Below, piece by piece: positions 8,503-17,356 of a DNA stretch of 64,000 nucleotides. The stretch is from the NCBI RefSeq assembly GCF_014699005.1, contig NZ_JACWZY010000004.1:62001-126000 (forward strand), written 5' to 3'. The stretch comes from Spirosoma profusum. GTDB lineage: Bacteria > Bacteroidota > Bacteroidia > Cytophagales > Spirosomataceae. The first letter of the stretch is position 1; each line of letters begins with the position of its first letter. The translations under genes and the position numbers were made by a program. The notes under the pieces were generated by a model. The model searched no databases. It was not told where the DNA came from and worked only from the letters and a program-made list of their open reading frames with translations.

Positions 8503-9996
8503 TTACATTTGCTCCAGCACACGCTCCATCGAAACTTCCTGACCGATATACGCTTTGAGGTCGCGTATGGGAATACGAATTTGCTCGGTTGTGTCGCGGT
8601 GCCGAATGGTAACGGTATCGTCTTCAAGCGTTTGGTAATCTACCGCAATGCAGAATGGCGTACCGATCAAATCCTGGCGGGTATACCGTTTCCCGATGGC
8701 GTCGCGCTCTTCGTAAATAACCCTGAATTCCGAACGTAAGCTCTTTATTATTTCTTCTGCTTTTTCAGGCAGACCATCCTTACGTACCAGCGGGAATACG
8801 GCTGCTTTCACAGGAGCCAACGCTGGGTGAAGTTTCAGGTAGGTACGTTCTTTCTGCTGCTCGCCCTCCCCTACAGTCTCTTTGGTGAACGCATTACAGA
8901 ACACTGCCAGAAACAGCCGATCGGCACCGACAGACGTTTCTACTACGTAGGGAATGTAATTTCCGTATGGCTTTCCGGTAGCCTCGTCAATGTCATTATC
9001 GAAATATTGCTGTTTCTTTTTGCTCAGTTCCTGGTGTGATTTCAGGTCGAAATCGGTACGCGAGTGGATACCTTCCATTTCCCGGAAACCAAACGGAAAC
9101 TGAAACTCAATATCAACAGCCGCGTTGGCGTAGTGTGCCAGCTTTTCGTGGATATGAAACTTCAGCTTTTCGGCGGGCAAACCTACTGCTTGATGGAATT
9201 TCAACCGCGCATCACGCCAGCGCTCGTACCATTCCATTTCGGTTCCGGGACGGACAAAAAACTGCATTTCCATCTGTTCAAATTCGCGCATCCGAAACGT
9301 GAACTGCCGGGCTACGATCTCGTTACGGAATGCTTTACCAATCTGGGCAATACCAAACGGAATCTTCATCCGGCCAGTTTTCTGCACATTCAGGAAGTTG
9401 ACGAAAATACCCTGCGCCGTTTCGGGACGAAGGTAAATCAGGCTGGCATCTTCTGCCACCGAACCCACCTGCGTTGAGAACATGAGATTAAACTGCCGGA
9501 CCTCGGTCCAGTTGTCAGTTCCCGAAATTGGGTCTTTAATGCCTTCGGCTATGATGAGGTTACGAAGGCCATCCATATCTTCAGCGCCTTGTAGCCGGCC
9601 GAGTTCATCACGTAACGCCTGCCCACGTGCTACGTCGCCGGCTTTTTCGTATTCTTCCGCTTTGAGTTCAAGCAGTTGATCGGCGCGATACCGCTTTTTC
9701 GAATCGCGGTTATCGATCATCGGGTCATTAAACGAATCGACGTGTCCCGATGCTTTCCAGGTAAGCGGGTGCATGAAAATGGAGGCATCGATGCCCACTA
9801 CGTTGTCGTGGAGTTGGGTCATAGCCTTCCACCACAGCGTTTTGAGGTTATTTTTCAGTTCGACACCATTCTGCCCATAATCGTAAACAGCCTGTAGACC
9901 ATCGTAAATTTCAGACGACGGAAAAACGAAGCCATATTCTTTGGCGTGGGCAATAATGTCTTGTAAAGATGTAGCAGGAGCTTGTGTAGTATTCAT
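8503..9996 (-). CDS. glyQS: Glycyl-tRNA synthetase, single-chain (alpha2) type
   Basis: A 497-residue class II synthetase that charges tRNA-Gly with glycine in the cytosol. The N-terminal part has the HPLTWKASGHVDSFNDPM stretch around motif 1, then LRPETAQGIFVNF and FRNEIVARQFTFRMREFEQME (motif 2 region), and a C-terminal anticodon-binding domain beginning near LAPVKAAVFPLV. The length fits the eukaryote/archaea-like homodimeric form that Bacteroidota use in place of the alpha2-beta2 enzyme. The ATG at 9996 was preferred over one four codons upstream, because it opens MNTTQAPATSLQDII and a -7 promoter box lies at 10006-10013. Function is essentially certain. Confidence 0.97.
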   Translation of the reverse strand: MNTTQAPATSLQDIIAHAKEYGFVFPSSEIYDGLQAVYDYGQNGVELKNNLKTLWWKAMTQLHDNVVGIDASIFMHPLTWKASGHVDSFNDPMIDNRDSKKRYRADQLLELKAEEYEKAGDVARGQALRDELGRLQGAEDMDGLRNLIIAEGIKDPISGTDNWTEVRQFNLMFSTQVGSVAEDASLIYLRPETAQGIFVNFLNVQKTGRMKIPFGIAQIGKAFRNEIVARQFTFRMREFEQMEMQFFVRPGTEMEWYERWRDARLKFHQAVGLPAEKLKFHIHEKLAHYANAAVDIEFQFPFGFREMEGIHSRTDFDLKSHQELSKKKQQYFDNDIDEATGKPYGNYIPYVVETSVGADRLFLAVFCNAFTKETVGEGEQQKERTYLKLHPALAPVKAAVFPLVRKDGLPEKAEEIIKSLRSEFRVIYEERDAIGKRYTRQDLIGTPFCIAVDYQTLEDDTVTIRHRDTTEQIRIPIRDLKAYIGQEVSMERVLEQM

Positions 9997-10005
9997 ACGT
10001 GGGGG

Positions 10006-10013
10006 CAAAAATA
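10006..10013 (-). promoter_or_regulatory. Candidate -7 box (TATTTTTG) of glyQS
   Basis: The reverse strand reads TATTTTTG, matching TAnnTTTG, 10 nt upstream of the glyQS ATG, which would give an almost leaderless mRNA. No good -33 element is seen. Confidence 0.35.
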
Positions 10014-10126
10014 CGTTTTTATGCGCAAGTGCCTACTTCCTTGTTCTATTTCATGAATCCGCGCCCATAATTAGACATTTACCCGAATCCAAGTTACTTT
10101 CTCTACCTATCTTGCGTCTAAGACGC

Positions 10127-11125
10127 ATGTTTACCCGCTTCCAAGCCCTTATCCGAGACTACTTCGGATTTTCCCATAAAGAAACCCGAGGATTTCTGGT
10201 ACTGCTTTTCCTGACAATCCTTTGTCTGCTAGCTCCATTTCTATATCGGATAATCGTCAAATCAGACGTTCCTGATACGTCGGTTGCCGACCAACGAAAG
10301 CTGGACAGTCTGGTAACATTGATGCAGGCTGAAGAAGCTAAACAACCCCAATTTAACCGCCGGATTGACAATGATAAAACGACATCCGAGCGATACAGCG
10401 AACCGAAGCTTTTCCCTTTCGACCCAAATACAATCAACGTAGCAGACTGGCAACAGTTGGGACTTCCACGCTGGCTGGCTGAACGTATCGACAAGTACCG
10501 TAGCAAAGGCGGTCAGTTTCGCAAAAAAGAAGATTTGCTACGTATCTACGACTTCCCACCTGACCTGTATGACCAATTAGAACCGTATATTACGTTGAAA
10601 GAAAAAGCTGAAACGAAGAACGTAGCAGGCGATTTTGATCAGAAGGAACGTAACGAATTTACCAATAAACAACCAGTCTCTCCTGAACGTAACGGACGCT
10701 ACGTTTCCGAACGTCCGGCGAAACCAGCCCTACAACCGTTCGATATTAATACGGCTGACACGTCGCAATTGATAGCGTTAAAAGGTATCGGTGCTACGTT
10801 GGCCGGGCGAATTATCAAATTTCGGGATGCGCTCGGCGGTTTTGTTTCCCCCGAGCAGTTTCGCGATATTTATGGAATTGATTCGCTGGCGCTGGACGAA
10901 TTAGTCAAATTCGGCAAAATCCGCTCGGGCGTTCGTAAGATTCCGGTTAATACGGCTTCGGCTGAAGAACTTGACCGATTGCCATTTTTGTCGAGTCGGC
11001 AGGCACAGGTGATTGTGAACTACCGCGAACAGCACGGAGCATATACGTCAGCCGAGTCGTTGAAACCGATTCGAATTCTGGATGCTAAAACCATTGAGAA
11101 AATTGCGCCTTATCTTGAATTTTAA
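10127..11125 (+). CDS. ComEA-like protein with three helix-hairpin-helix units
   Basis: A 332-residue protein with one N-terminal membrane helix (LVLLFLTILCLLAPFLY, about 23-40) and three ComEA-type helix-hairpin-helix units: FDPNTINVADWQQLGL (about 97-154), FDINTADTSQLIALKGIG (about 204-265) and IPVNTASAEELDRLPFL (about 271-332). HhH units bind the DNA backbone without sequence preference. A membrane-tethered HhH protein is what is expected of a DNA receptor in transformation, although proteins of this type are widespread in Bacteroidota without proven uptake. The linker between units 1 and 2 is packed with ACGTA words. The ATG at 10127 removes a frame running back over the glyQS promoter. 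Confidence 0.85.
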   Translation: MFTRFQALIRDYFGFSHKETRGFLVLLFLTILCLLAPFLYRIIVKSDVPDTSVADQRKLDSLVTLMQAEEAKQPQFNRRIDNDKTTSERYSEPKLFPFDPNTINVADWQQLGLPRWLAERIDKYRSKGGQFRKKEDLLRIYDFPPDLYDQLEPYITLKEKAETKNVAGDFDQKERNEFTNKQPVSPERNGRYVSERPAKPALQPFDINTADTSQLIALKGIGATLAGRIIKFRDALGGFVSPEQFRDIYGIDSLALDELVKFGKIRSGVRKIPVNTASAEELDRLPFLSSRQAQVIVNYREQHGAYTSAESLKPIRILDAKTIEKIAPYLEF

Positions 11126-11138
11126 CTACTGGCTATTC

Positions 11139-11942
11139 ATGGCTCCTTTCGCTTACCGGTACACATCAATACTTCTACTTTTGTTTTTTATACGCTTTAC
11201 AGGCCATGCGCAACCTATTGAGTGGCCCAACGGTGCCAAAGCGGCTATTATTTTGACGTACGACGATGGGATGTACAGCCAGGTCGAACAGGCTATTCCC
11301 GTACTGAACGCGTCGGGGCTACACGGTACGTTCTTTCTCAACTCCATCACCGAAACCCGTCTGGCTGACCAGTGGCGACAAGCCGCAAAACAAGGGCATG
11401 AGTTGGCTAATCATACATTATTCCACCCTTGCCTGGCCGCCAAAGGTTGGAAAGGCGAATGGGCGCTGGAAAATTATACTATGAGTCGCATGCTTCGGGA
11501 AATTCAATCGATGAATAGCCAGCTTTACTTACTGGATGGCCGAACTGAAAGCCGGACTTTTGCCTTTCCCTGCGTCGACGTAATGGTCGGTGGCGTTTCC
11601 TGCGTTGATACGCTTCGCAAGTCGGGACTAGTCAGTTTTGCCCGAATGGGGGGTGACGCCAACGCGATTGTCACAAATTTTTCCACCCTCGACCCAATGC
11701 AGGTACCAGCCTGGGGTGTGCAACCCAGTAATACCGCTGCCGACCTAATTGGGTTTGCCGAAAAAGCGGCTCAGCAGGGTGGGATGGGCGTTTATATGTT
11801 TCATGGTATTGGTAACCAATGGATCGCCGTACCGACTGCGGAGCACAAAAAACTGGTTGACTATCTCTCCAAAAACAAGCAGAAATTCTGGGTCACTACG
11901 TTCCGGGAAGCCATGACGTATCTTAATCAACGCAGTAAATGA
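11139..11942 (+). CDS. Polysaccharide deacetylase family protein (NodB fold), secreted
   Basis: A protein of 267 residues beginning with a signal peptide (about 1-25, ending GHAQ). The NodB fold is shown by the catalytic/metal aspartates in TYDDGM (about residues 40-45) and the metal-binding H-x3-H of HTLFHP (His92 and His96), with a later MFHGIG histidine. Such enzymes remove N- or O-acetyl groups from chitin, peptidoglycan or xylan outside the cytoplasm. It starts 13 nt after the ComEA-like gene and is likely cotranscribed with it. The substrate is not predictable from sequence. Confidence 0.88.
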   Translation: MAPFAYRYTSILLLLFFIRFTGHAQPIEWPNGAKAAIILTYDDGMYSQVEQAIPVLNASGLHGTFFLNSITETRLADQWRQAAKQGHELANHTLFHPCLAAKGWKGEWALENYTMSRMLREIQSMNSQLYLLDGRTESRTFAFPCVDVMVGGVSCVDTLRKSGLVSFARMGGDANAIVTNFSTLDPMQVPAWGVQPSNTAADLIGFAEKAAQQGGMGVYMFHGIGNQWIAVPTAEHKKLVDYLSKNKQKFWVTTFREAMTYLNQRSK

Positions 11943-12000
11943 ATGTGAATAATGACTATTGTATCAATATGATTTATTGATAATCAGTAGTTTGGGTAAA

Positions 12001-12098
12001 GCTATTTTGTCATCCTGAGGTACGAAGTATCTTGAAGCGTTCTTACCTGAGAATAAAGACACTTTAAGATACTTCGTACCTCAGGATGACAAAATAGC
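12001..12098. repeat. Inverted repeat, family A (33-bp perfect arms)
   Basis: The arms 12001-12033 and 12066-12098 are perfect reverse complements around a 32-nt loop, between convergent genes. The core TTTTGTCATCCTGAGG followed by GAAGTATCTT is shared, with base changes, by the repeats at 19767 and 29522. It can act as a bidirectional terminator but is far longer than one needs to be. Confidence 0.85.
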
Positions 12099-12125
12099 AC
12101 AAATCAATCATCCATTAAACATTGC

Positions 12126-13574
12126 TCATTTTTTAACCAGCAGTGCTACGTTCTCGACGTGATGTGTATGTGGGAACATGTCTACCGGCTGCACATCTGC
12201 GATCCGATATCCTTCATCCAGAATACCCAGATCACGAGCTTGCGTAGCAGTGTTGCAGCTTACATAAACAATACGTTCTGGGGCGGATTTAAGTAACTGC
12301 CGCGTAACGGCTTCGTCCATACCCGCACGCGGTGGGTCGGTAATCACTACGTCGGGGCGACCGTGCTCCTCGAAAAAACTGTCGGTTAGAATGTTGCGCA
12401 TATCGCCGGCAAAAAAATTGGCGTTGGTAATTCCGTTTACCTCCGCATTGATACGCGCATCCGCTACCGATGCTTCAACGTACTCAACGCCAATAACTTC
12501 GCGGGCTTGTCGGGCTACAAAAAGGGCAATAGTACCCGTACCAGTATAAAGGTCATAAACCCGTTCATTACCTGTCAGGCCCGCCCAGTCACGAGCTACT
12601 TTATACAGGTTGTGCGCTTGTTCAGCATTAGTCTGATAAAACGATTTGGGGCCAATCCGGAAGGTTAGTGGCGGGAAATTTCCACCCGTTTCCATACGCT
12701 CCTCAATGTACGGTTTGCCCCCCCAATTAATCACTTGCTGGTCCTGATAACTATCGTTCTTCTTGGTATTCAGGATGTAATTCAATGATGTAATCTGCGG
12801 AAACTGCTGCATGAGATGACGTAGCAGCCCGTCACGCAGCTCCGGGTTATCCTGCGCCACCTGCAACGTTACCATAACCTGTTGCGTAGTATCGGCAGTG
12901 CGGATAATGAGCGTCCGCAGGAAACCTGTATGCAGTTTCAGGTTATACAACGTTAAATCATGCTCAAAAACGTAATCGGTTATGGCTTTTCGAATGGCGT
13001 TAGAGGGGTCGGGTTGAAGGTAGCAATGGCGAATGGGCAGCACCTTATCGAATCGACCGGGAACGTGAAACCCGACGGCGCGAGGGTCCAATGGTGCATC
13101 GGTACGTACTTCGGCCTGGGTCATCCAGCGTCCTTCGGCGCAGGTAAATTCTAGTTTGTTCCGATAATATTGCGTAGGGTGAGCCGCCAGAATCGGGCGG
13201 ATGGGCGGCAAGTCTACTTTGCCGATACGTGTCAGGTGATCAACTACCTGCTGATGTTTAAAATTCAGTTGTTCTGCATACTCAATATGTTGCCATTTAC
13301 AGCCCCCACACGTACCAAAATGTTCGCAGAAAGGCTCGGTACGTACCGTCGACCATTCGTGCACCTGTTCGGCAACGGCCTCGCGATACTGTTTTTTGCG
13401 GTTGGTGATACGTAGGTCTACTACGTCGCCCGGCGCCACACCCGGCCCACCAGTTGGATTGTCGACAAAAATGACGCCCTCGTCGGTACGTACCACGCAT
13501 TTTCCCTCGGCAGCAACGGTATCAATACGAACGCGCTCCAACCGTTCGGGTATTTTATGAATCTTCCTACGCAT
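12126..13574 (-). CDS. rlmD: 23S rRNA (uracil-5-)-methyltransferase, RlmD/TrmA family
   Basis: A 482-residue SAM-dependent enzyme that makes 5-methyluridine in RNA. An N-terminal TRAM domain (about 14-75) is followed by the iron-sulfur cysteines CEHFGTCGGCKW (about 83-94), a Rossmann-like SAM site with DLYTGTGTIALF, the ITDPPRAGMD motif, and the catalytic cysteine in YVSCNTATQ. The Fe-S cluster and length fit RlmD, which modifies U1939 in E. coli numbering; Bacteroidota often carry several TrmA-family paralogs, so the target position is an inference. It lies alone between a hairpin repeat and the divergent T9SS protein gene. Confidence 0.92.
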   Translation of the reverse strand: MRRKIHKIPERLERVRIDTVAAEGKCVVRTDEGVIFVDNPTGGPGVAPGDVVDLRITNRKKQYREAVAEQVHEWSTVRTEPFCEHFGTCGGCKWQHIEYAEQLNFKHQQVVDHLTRIGKVDLPPIRPILAAHPTQYYRNKLEFTCAEGRWMTQAEVRTDAPLDPRAVGFHVPGRFDKVLPIRHCYLQPDPSNAIRKAITDYVFEHDLTLYNLKLHTGFLRTLIIRTADTTQQVMVTLQVAQDNPELRDGLLRHLMQQFPQITSLNYILNTKKNDSYQDQQVINWGGKPYIEERMETGGNFPPLTFRIGPKSFYQTNAEQAHNLYKVARDWAGLTGNERVYDLYTGTGTIALFVARQAREVIGVEYVEASVADARINAEVNGITNANFFAGDMRNILTDSFFEEHGRPDVVITDPPRAGMDEAVTRQLLKSAPERIVYVSCNTATQARDLGILDEGYRIADVQPVDMFPHTHHVENVALLVKK

Positions 13575-13642
13575 AAGTCCTAAAAAGGTGCTAATTTAAG
13601 CAGCCGTTTTCGGACGGTCTTAATACCGAACTGTTTCAGTGT

Positions 13643-15898
13643 ATGTGGAATGTGTACCGGACGTGGTGGTTTAGCTTATTTTTAACGGGTCTGTTACTGG
13701 TTCTGAGCCATTTGGCTGTAGCCACGCACATTGTAGGTGGCGAGTTGGAACTTCGTTATCTGGGAACGCAGAGCCGTTATACCCATCGCATCAATTTAAA
13801 TCTCTATTTCGACGATATCAACGGCGACCCAGGCGCGAATGATGGGCTGGTTTCGGTCGGCATCTTTGTCAAACGAACGAATCAGTTGGTCGGCTTCGTG
13901 GCGCTTCAACGCATAAGTGAACAGATGGTTACCTATACTAATCAGACCTGTTCCAGCGGCAATCTGCGCACCCGTTTGATTCGTCATAGCCTCGATTTAA
14001 CGCTCGACCCTAACATGTTTAATGACCCTGGAGGGTATTACATGTCCTGGGAGCGCTGCTGCCGAAACGGTACCATTGCTAATATTCAGAATCCTGGAGC
14101 AGCCGGTTCTACCTTCTATCTCGAATTTCCGGCCCTTATCAACGGCTCGGCCCGCGTCAATAATTCGTCGCCGGTATTTGCCATACCTAAAGGTGACTAC
14201 GCCTGTATTGGCCAGCCTTTTACGCTCGATTTCAGTGCGACTGACCCAGATGGTGACAGTCTTTCTTACCAGATGGTTACGCCTTTTAATGGATACAGTA
14301 CGTCAGCCGTTCCAAATCCAGGTGCTATAAATCGTCCTGTAGACCCCGTATTTTATCCCGGTCCTTATCCTGATATTCGCTGGAACAGCGGTATTGCTAT
14401 TTCAAACCAGATACCCGGCCCAGACCCGCTGCACGTAAACCCAAAGACGGGCTTGCTAAGCGTAACCCCCAATCGGCAGGGTTTATACGTATTTTCTGTG
14501 GAGGTGAGTGAATATCGGGCGGGTAAGGTTATTGGAAAGGTTCGGCGCGATTTTCAGGTGCTGGTCATCGACTGTCCACGTAACGATGCGCCCCAACTCC
14601 TATTTCGTCCCGCCGGACAAGCGACTTTTTATCGGGAAGGCACAGTGATTTCCATTGCCGAAAAAGATACGAATTGCCTGAATCTATATATTACCGACAT
14701 CAACCCAAATCAACGTATCACAGTCACCAACATGAGTGGTTCGCTTCCCGGACTGACCCTTGCCCCTACCGACCTCTTCACGCGAACGGCCCGTGATACG
14801 TTGCAGGCCAGATTCTGCTTTGGGCGGTGCGTTGGGGGCAATGGTACGCCTGTTACGCTCATCATTCGCGCAACAGACGATGGTTGTCCGCAGGGACTCA
14901 GCGATACGATCACGGTTCGGTTAAATATCATTCCTTCGGATAACAATAAACCGGCGGCAAGTACAAATCTGCCCAACAACAAGGCCAGTATAACGGTCGG
15001 TACGTCGATGTCGTTTACGGCATTCGGGAATGATATCGATAACGATAACATTACAATTCAGGCGGTTGGTCGTGGCTTTACGCTCGCGCAGGCGGGCATG
15101 ACGTTTGGCTCAGCATCGGGCGTGGGAAAAGTTGCTCAGCCTTTTACGTGGAAGCCAACCTGCGCCCAGGCCACAAAGTCGGACTACGTCGTTGATTTCA
15201 TTGTGACCGATACACGCTGTAGCCGTAACCTGCGCGATACGGTTACGGTCAATCTGGCGGCTACGGGTATACCCAGCCAGCCGCCCAGCGTTCGAACTAC
15301 CCTCCCCCAACCTGTTGTTGAGATTACAGTTAGTCCGGGTGAAGCGGGTGGTCAGGCCATCTTCGACGTACTGGGAAATGATCCGGACCGTGATACGTTA
15401 TTGATGACAGGTACAGGACGAGGATTCGATATGAAGACCGTTGGTATGAGCTTCACCAATAAAAATGGAGTACCAACCCTTCAATCCCCTTTCACCTGGA
15501 AGCCGACCTGCGAGCTGATGGCCGGAAAAACGGAAGCTACGTTTGTGGTTGATTTTGTGGTTGATGATCGGTCATGTCAGCCGCAACATACAGATATGAC
15601 TACCGTTACGTTCGTACTTAAAAATCCGACAGCCAACGTCGATATTAAGATTCCAAACGTATTTACGCCCAACGGAGACGGCTTCAACGATTATTTCGCC
15701 ATCAGTGATTTCCCGGAAAATTCGTGCGACGAGCAGTTTGTTTCTATCGAAATCACGAATCGCTGGGGGCAGGTGGTCTATAAGTCCAACGATCCGAAAT
15801 TCCGTTGGTATGGTACCGATGCCTCGGTTGGTACGTATTATTATCTCTTACAAACAACGAAGCGAACCCTGAAAGGCCCGCTCACGCTGATCCGGTAA
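13643..15898 (+). CDS. Secreted multidomain protein with type B T9SS (gliding-motility) C-terminal domain
   Basis: A 751-residue exported protein. It has a signal peptide (about 1-27), an N-terminal region starting THIVGGELELRYLG typical of large Bacteroidota surface proteins, then two tandem repeats of about 105 residues, each carrying a VGRGF or TGRGF turn and PFTWKPTC, and a C-terminal CHU_C domain opening with IPNVFTPNGDGFNDYF (about 668-751). That last domain directs export by the type IX secretion machine and is associated with gliding proteins. The body is probably an adhesin-like stalk. No partner gene adjoins it. Export route is confident, the binding role inferred. Confidence 0.88.
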   Translation: MWNVYRTWWFSLFLTGLLLVLSHLAVATHIVGGELELRYLGTQSRYTHRINLNLYFDDINGDPGANDGLVSVGIFVKRTNQLVGFVALQRISEQMVTYTNQTCSSGNLRTRLIRHSLDLTLDPNMFNDPGGYYMSWERCCRNGTIANIQNPGAAGSTFYLEFPALINGSARVNNSSPVFAIPKGDYACIGQPFTLDFSATDPDGDSLSYQMVTPFNGYSTSAVPNPGAINRPVDPVFYPGPYPDIRWNSGIAISNQIPGPDPLHVNPKTGLLSVTPNRQGLYVFSVEVSEYRAGKVIGKVRRDFQVLVIDCPRNDAPQLLFRPAGQATFYREGTVISIAEKDTNCLNLYITDINPNQRITVTNMSGSLPGLTLAPTDLFTRTARDTLQARFCFGRCVGGNGTPVTLIIRATDDGCPQGLSDTITVRLNIIPSDNNKPAASTNLPNNKASITVGTSMSFTAFGNDIDNDNITIQAVGRGFTLAQAGMTFGSASGVGKVAQPFTWKPTCAQATKSDYVVDFIVTDTRCSRNLRDTVTVNLAATGIPSQPPSVRTTLPQPVVEITVSPGEAGGQAIFDVLGNDPDRDTLLMTGTGRGFDMKTVGMSFTNKNGVPTLQSPFTWKPTCELMAGKTEATFVVDFVVDDRSCQPQHTDMTTVTFVLKNPTANVDIKIPNVFTPNGDGFNDYFAISDFPENSCDEQFVSIEITNRWGQVVYKSNDPKFRWYGTDASVGTYYYLLQTTKRTLKGPLTLIR

Positions 15899-15934
15899 AT
15901 TAGGCTCCGGCTGGCTATAACTGTCGGAGTCTGC

Positions 15935-16465
15935 TTAAGGCTGGCTTTTGCTCAGAGAGTCTTTTTTAGGTGCAGGTGGCCGGAATCCGCCCACTTCTTT
16001 CTGCATATCCTCTTTTTTGGACTGATACGTTTCCCATTGCTCTGGAGTGAGAATGGTTTTGAGCTTATCTTCTTTTTCTTCGTTCAGCATCAGCATCATG
16101 TCCTGAATTTGCTTGCGCGTTTCAGGGCCGGGCTTGCCGCTTGAGCCGACAATATCTTTGATGGCATCCTGCTGCTGGCTGGCGTACTCGTTGTTCAGGG
16201 TTTTCACCGCTTTCAACTGATCTTTCGTCAGCGACAGGTTTTCCTTCAGCCACTTGGTTTCTTTCTGAGCGATATCACCCGCAATATTGGGAATATTAGC
16301 CCGAGGACTGCTCGACATGGTGGGGTCCATACCACCCATCCGGCGTCCATACCCACCGCCACCATAGCCCATGCCACCTCCCGGATAATATTGACTAAAT
16401 ACCTGATTGACAGACAAAAGACACAGAATAATAAAAAAGAACGTACTGGTTAAAATCGATTTCAT
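15935..16465 (-). CDS. Spy/CpxP-like periplasmic protein
   Basis: A 176-residue exported protein: a signal peptide ending near VFSQ (about 1-25), a Gly/Tyr/Met-rich segment (about 26-50), then two helices with TKDQLKAVKTLNNEYASQQ and LKTILTPEQWETYQSKKED, the LTPEQ-type repeats of the Spy/CpxP fold. Spy-like proteins act as ATP-independent periplasmic chaperones or envelope-stress modulators. The ATG at 16465 is preferred over one 63 nt upstream because it opens a proper signal peptide and a -7 box sits at 16507-16514. The C-terminus is Lys/Pro-rich. Fold is likely; role inferred. Confidence 0.75.
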   Translation of the reverse strand: MKSILTSTFFFIILCLLSVNQVFSQYYPGGGMGYGGGGYGRRMGGMDPTMSSSPRANIPNIAGDIAQKETKWLKENLSLTKDQLKAVKTLNNEYASQQQDAIKDIVGSSGKPGPETRKQIQDMMLMLNEEKEDKLKTILTPEQWETYQSKKEDMQKEVGGFRPPAPKKDSLSKSQP

Positions 16466-16506
16466 GATTTCTGAGTGGTCAGTATGCTTGCTGAACGTAA
16501 CAACTG

Positions 16507-16514
16507 CAAAGGTA
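16507..16514 (-). promoter_or_regulatory. -7 promoter box (TACCTTTG) of the Spy-like gene
   Basis: The reverse strand reads TACCTTTG, identical to the box in front of rnpB and matching TAnnTTTG. It lies about 42 nt upstream of the chosen ATG. Confidence 0.45.
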
Positions 16515-16617
16515 CGTATAAACAGCATTTTCTCGAAGCCCCCTTTTTACCGAAATGTTTCTGGTGCTACGTTGCCAAAACCAAACTTTTCAGTCATACA
16601 GACCGTTAGCTGAGTAT

Positions 16618-17292
16618 ATGGAAACGCTCGAAAAAATCCGTAAAGCGTACACGGAATACGTTCTTGAACACGGAAAACAACCGGTTTCTGTGTTCCAGTT
16701 TGCCAAAAAACTGAAACTTTCCGAACCTGAATTTTATACCCACTACCCTTCGTTCGACGGTATTGAAGCTGATATCTGGCTGACTTTTTTTGAAGAAGCC
16801 AAAAACACAGTCGAAACTGATCCTACCTCGCAGCATTACTCGGTACGGGAAAAATTGCTGGCATTTTATTATACCTGGATCGAATTGCTGAAATCACAGC
16901 GCAGTTTTGTTGTCTACAGCTTTGGGCGATTGAAGGGCATGGAGCAGGGAGTACGGGGCAGAAGGTTGCATGGAGAATGGCGGGTTATCCAGAACACACA
17001 GGTAGTTAAGCCGTTTAAGGAAGCCTTTTTCGATTACGCCCGCGACCTGCTGGCCGAAGGTCGGGAAAGTAAAGAAGTGGAACCTCGTCCATTTATCACC
17101 GACCGCTACCCGGATGCTCTTTGGGGACAGACGCTCTATCTACTCGATTTCTGGGTACGTGATGTGAGCAAAAATTTCGAGAAAACCGATACGGCTATCG
17201 AAAAATCCGTCAACACCGCGTTCGATCTTATTGGCCGCTCCCCACTGGACACCCTCTTCGATTTCGCCAAGTTTATGTACCAAAATAAATAG
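16618..17292 (+). CDS. TetR-like transcriptional regulator
   Basis: A 224-residue all-helical protein. The N-terminal part (about 1-60) has the shape of a TetR HTH: IRKAYTEYVLEHG, a turn, VFQFAKKLKLSEPEFYTHYPSF, where YTHYPSF is equivalent to the usual recognition-helix ending YYHFPSK. The long C-terminal domain would bind a ligand and dimerise. It is followed after 64 nt by an ABC1/UbiB kinase gene on the same strand, a pairing that suggests a shared operon. The ATG at 16618 opens the conserved METLEKIRKAY helix; earlier codons are not TetR-like. The ligand is unknown. Confidence 0.75.
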   Translation: METLEKIRKAYTEYVLEHGKQPVSVFQFAKKLKLSEPEFYTHYPSFDGIEADIWLTFFEEAKNTVETDPTSQHYSVREKLLAFYYTWIELLKSQRSFVVYSFGRLKGMEQGVRGRRLHGEWRVIQNTQVVKPFKEAFFDYARDLLAEGRESKEVEPRPFITDRYPDALWGQTLYLLDFWVRDVSKNFEKTDTAIEKSVNTAFDLIGRSPLDTLFDFAKFMYQNK

Positions 17293-17356
17293 CATAGGGC
17301 GGCTGTTAACGCTAGTTTTACCCTCTTCCCTTAGCCCTCTACCCCATGCATACGCT

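Noticed and set aside
8509-9897. Forward-strand frames opposite glyQS
   Set aside because: The synthetase is certain; the opposite frames follow its codon pattern only.
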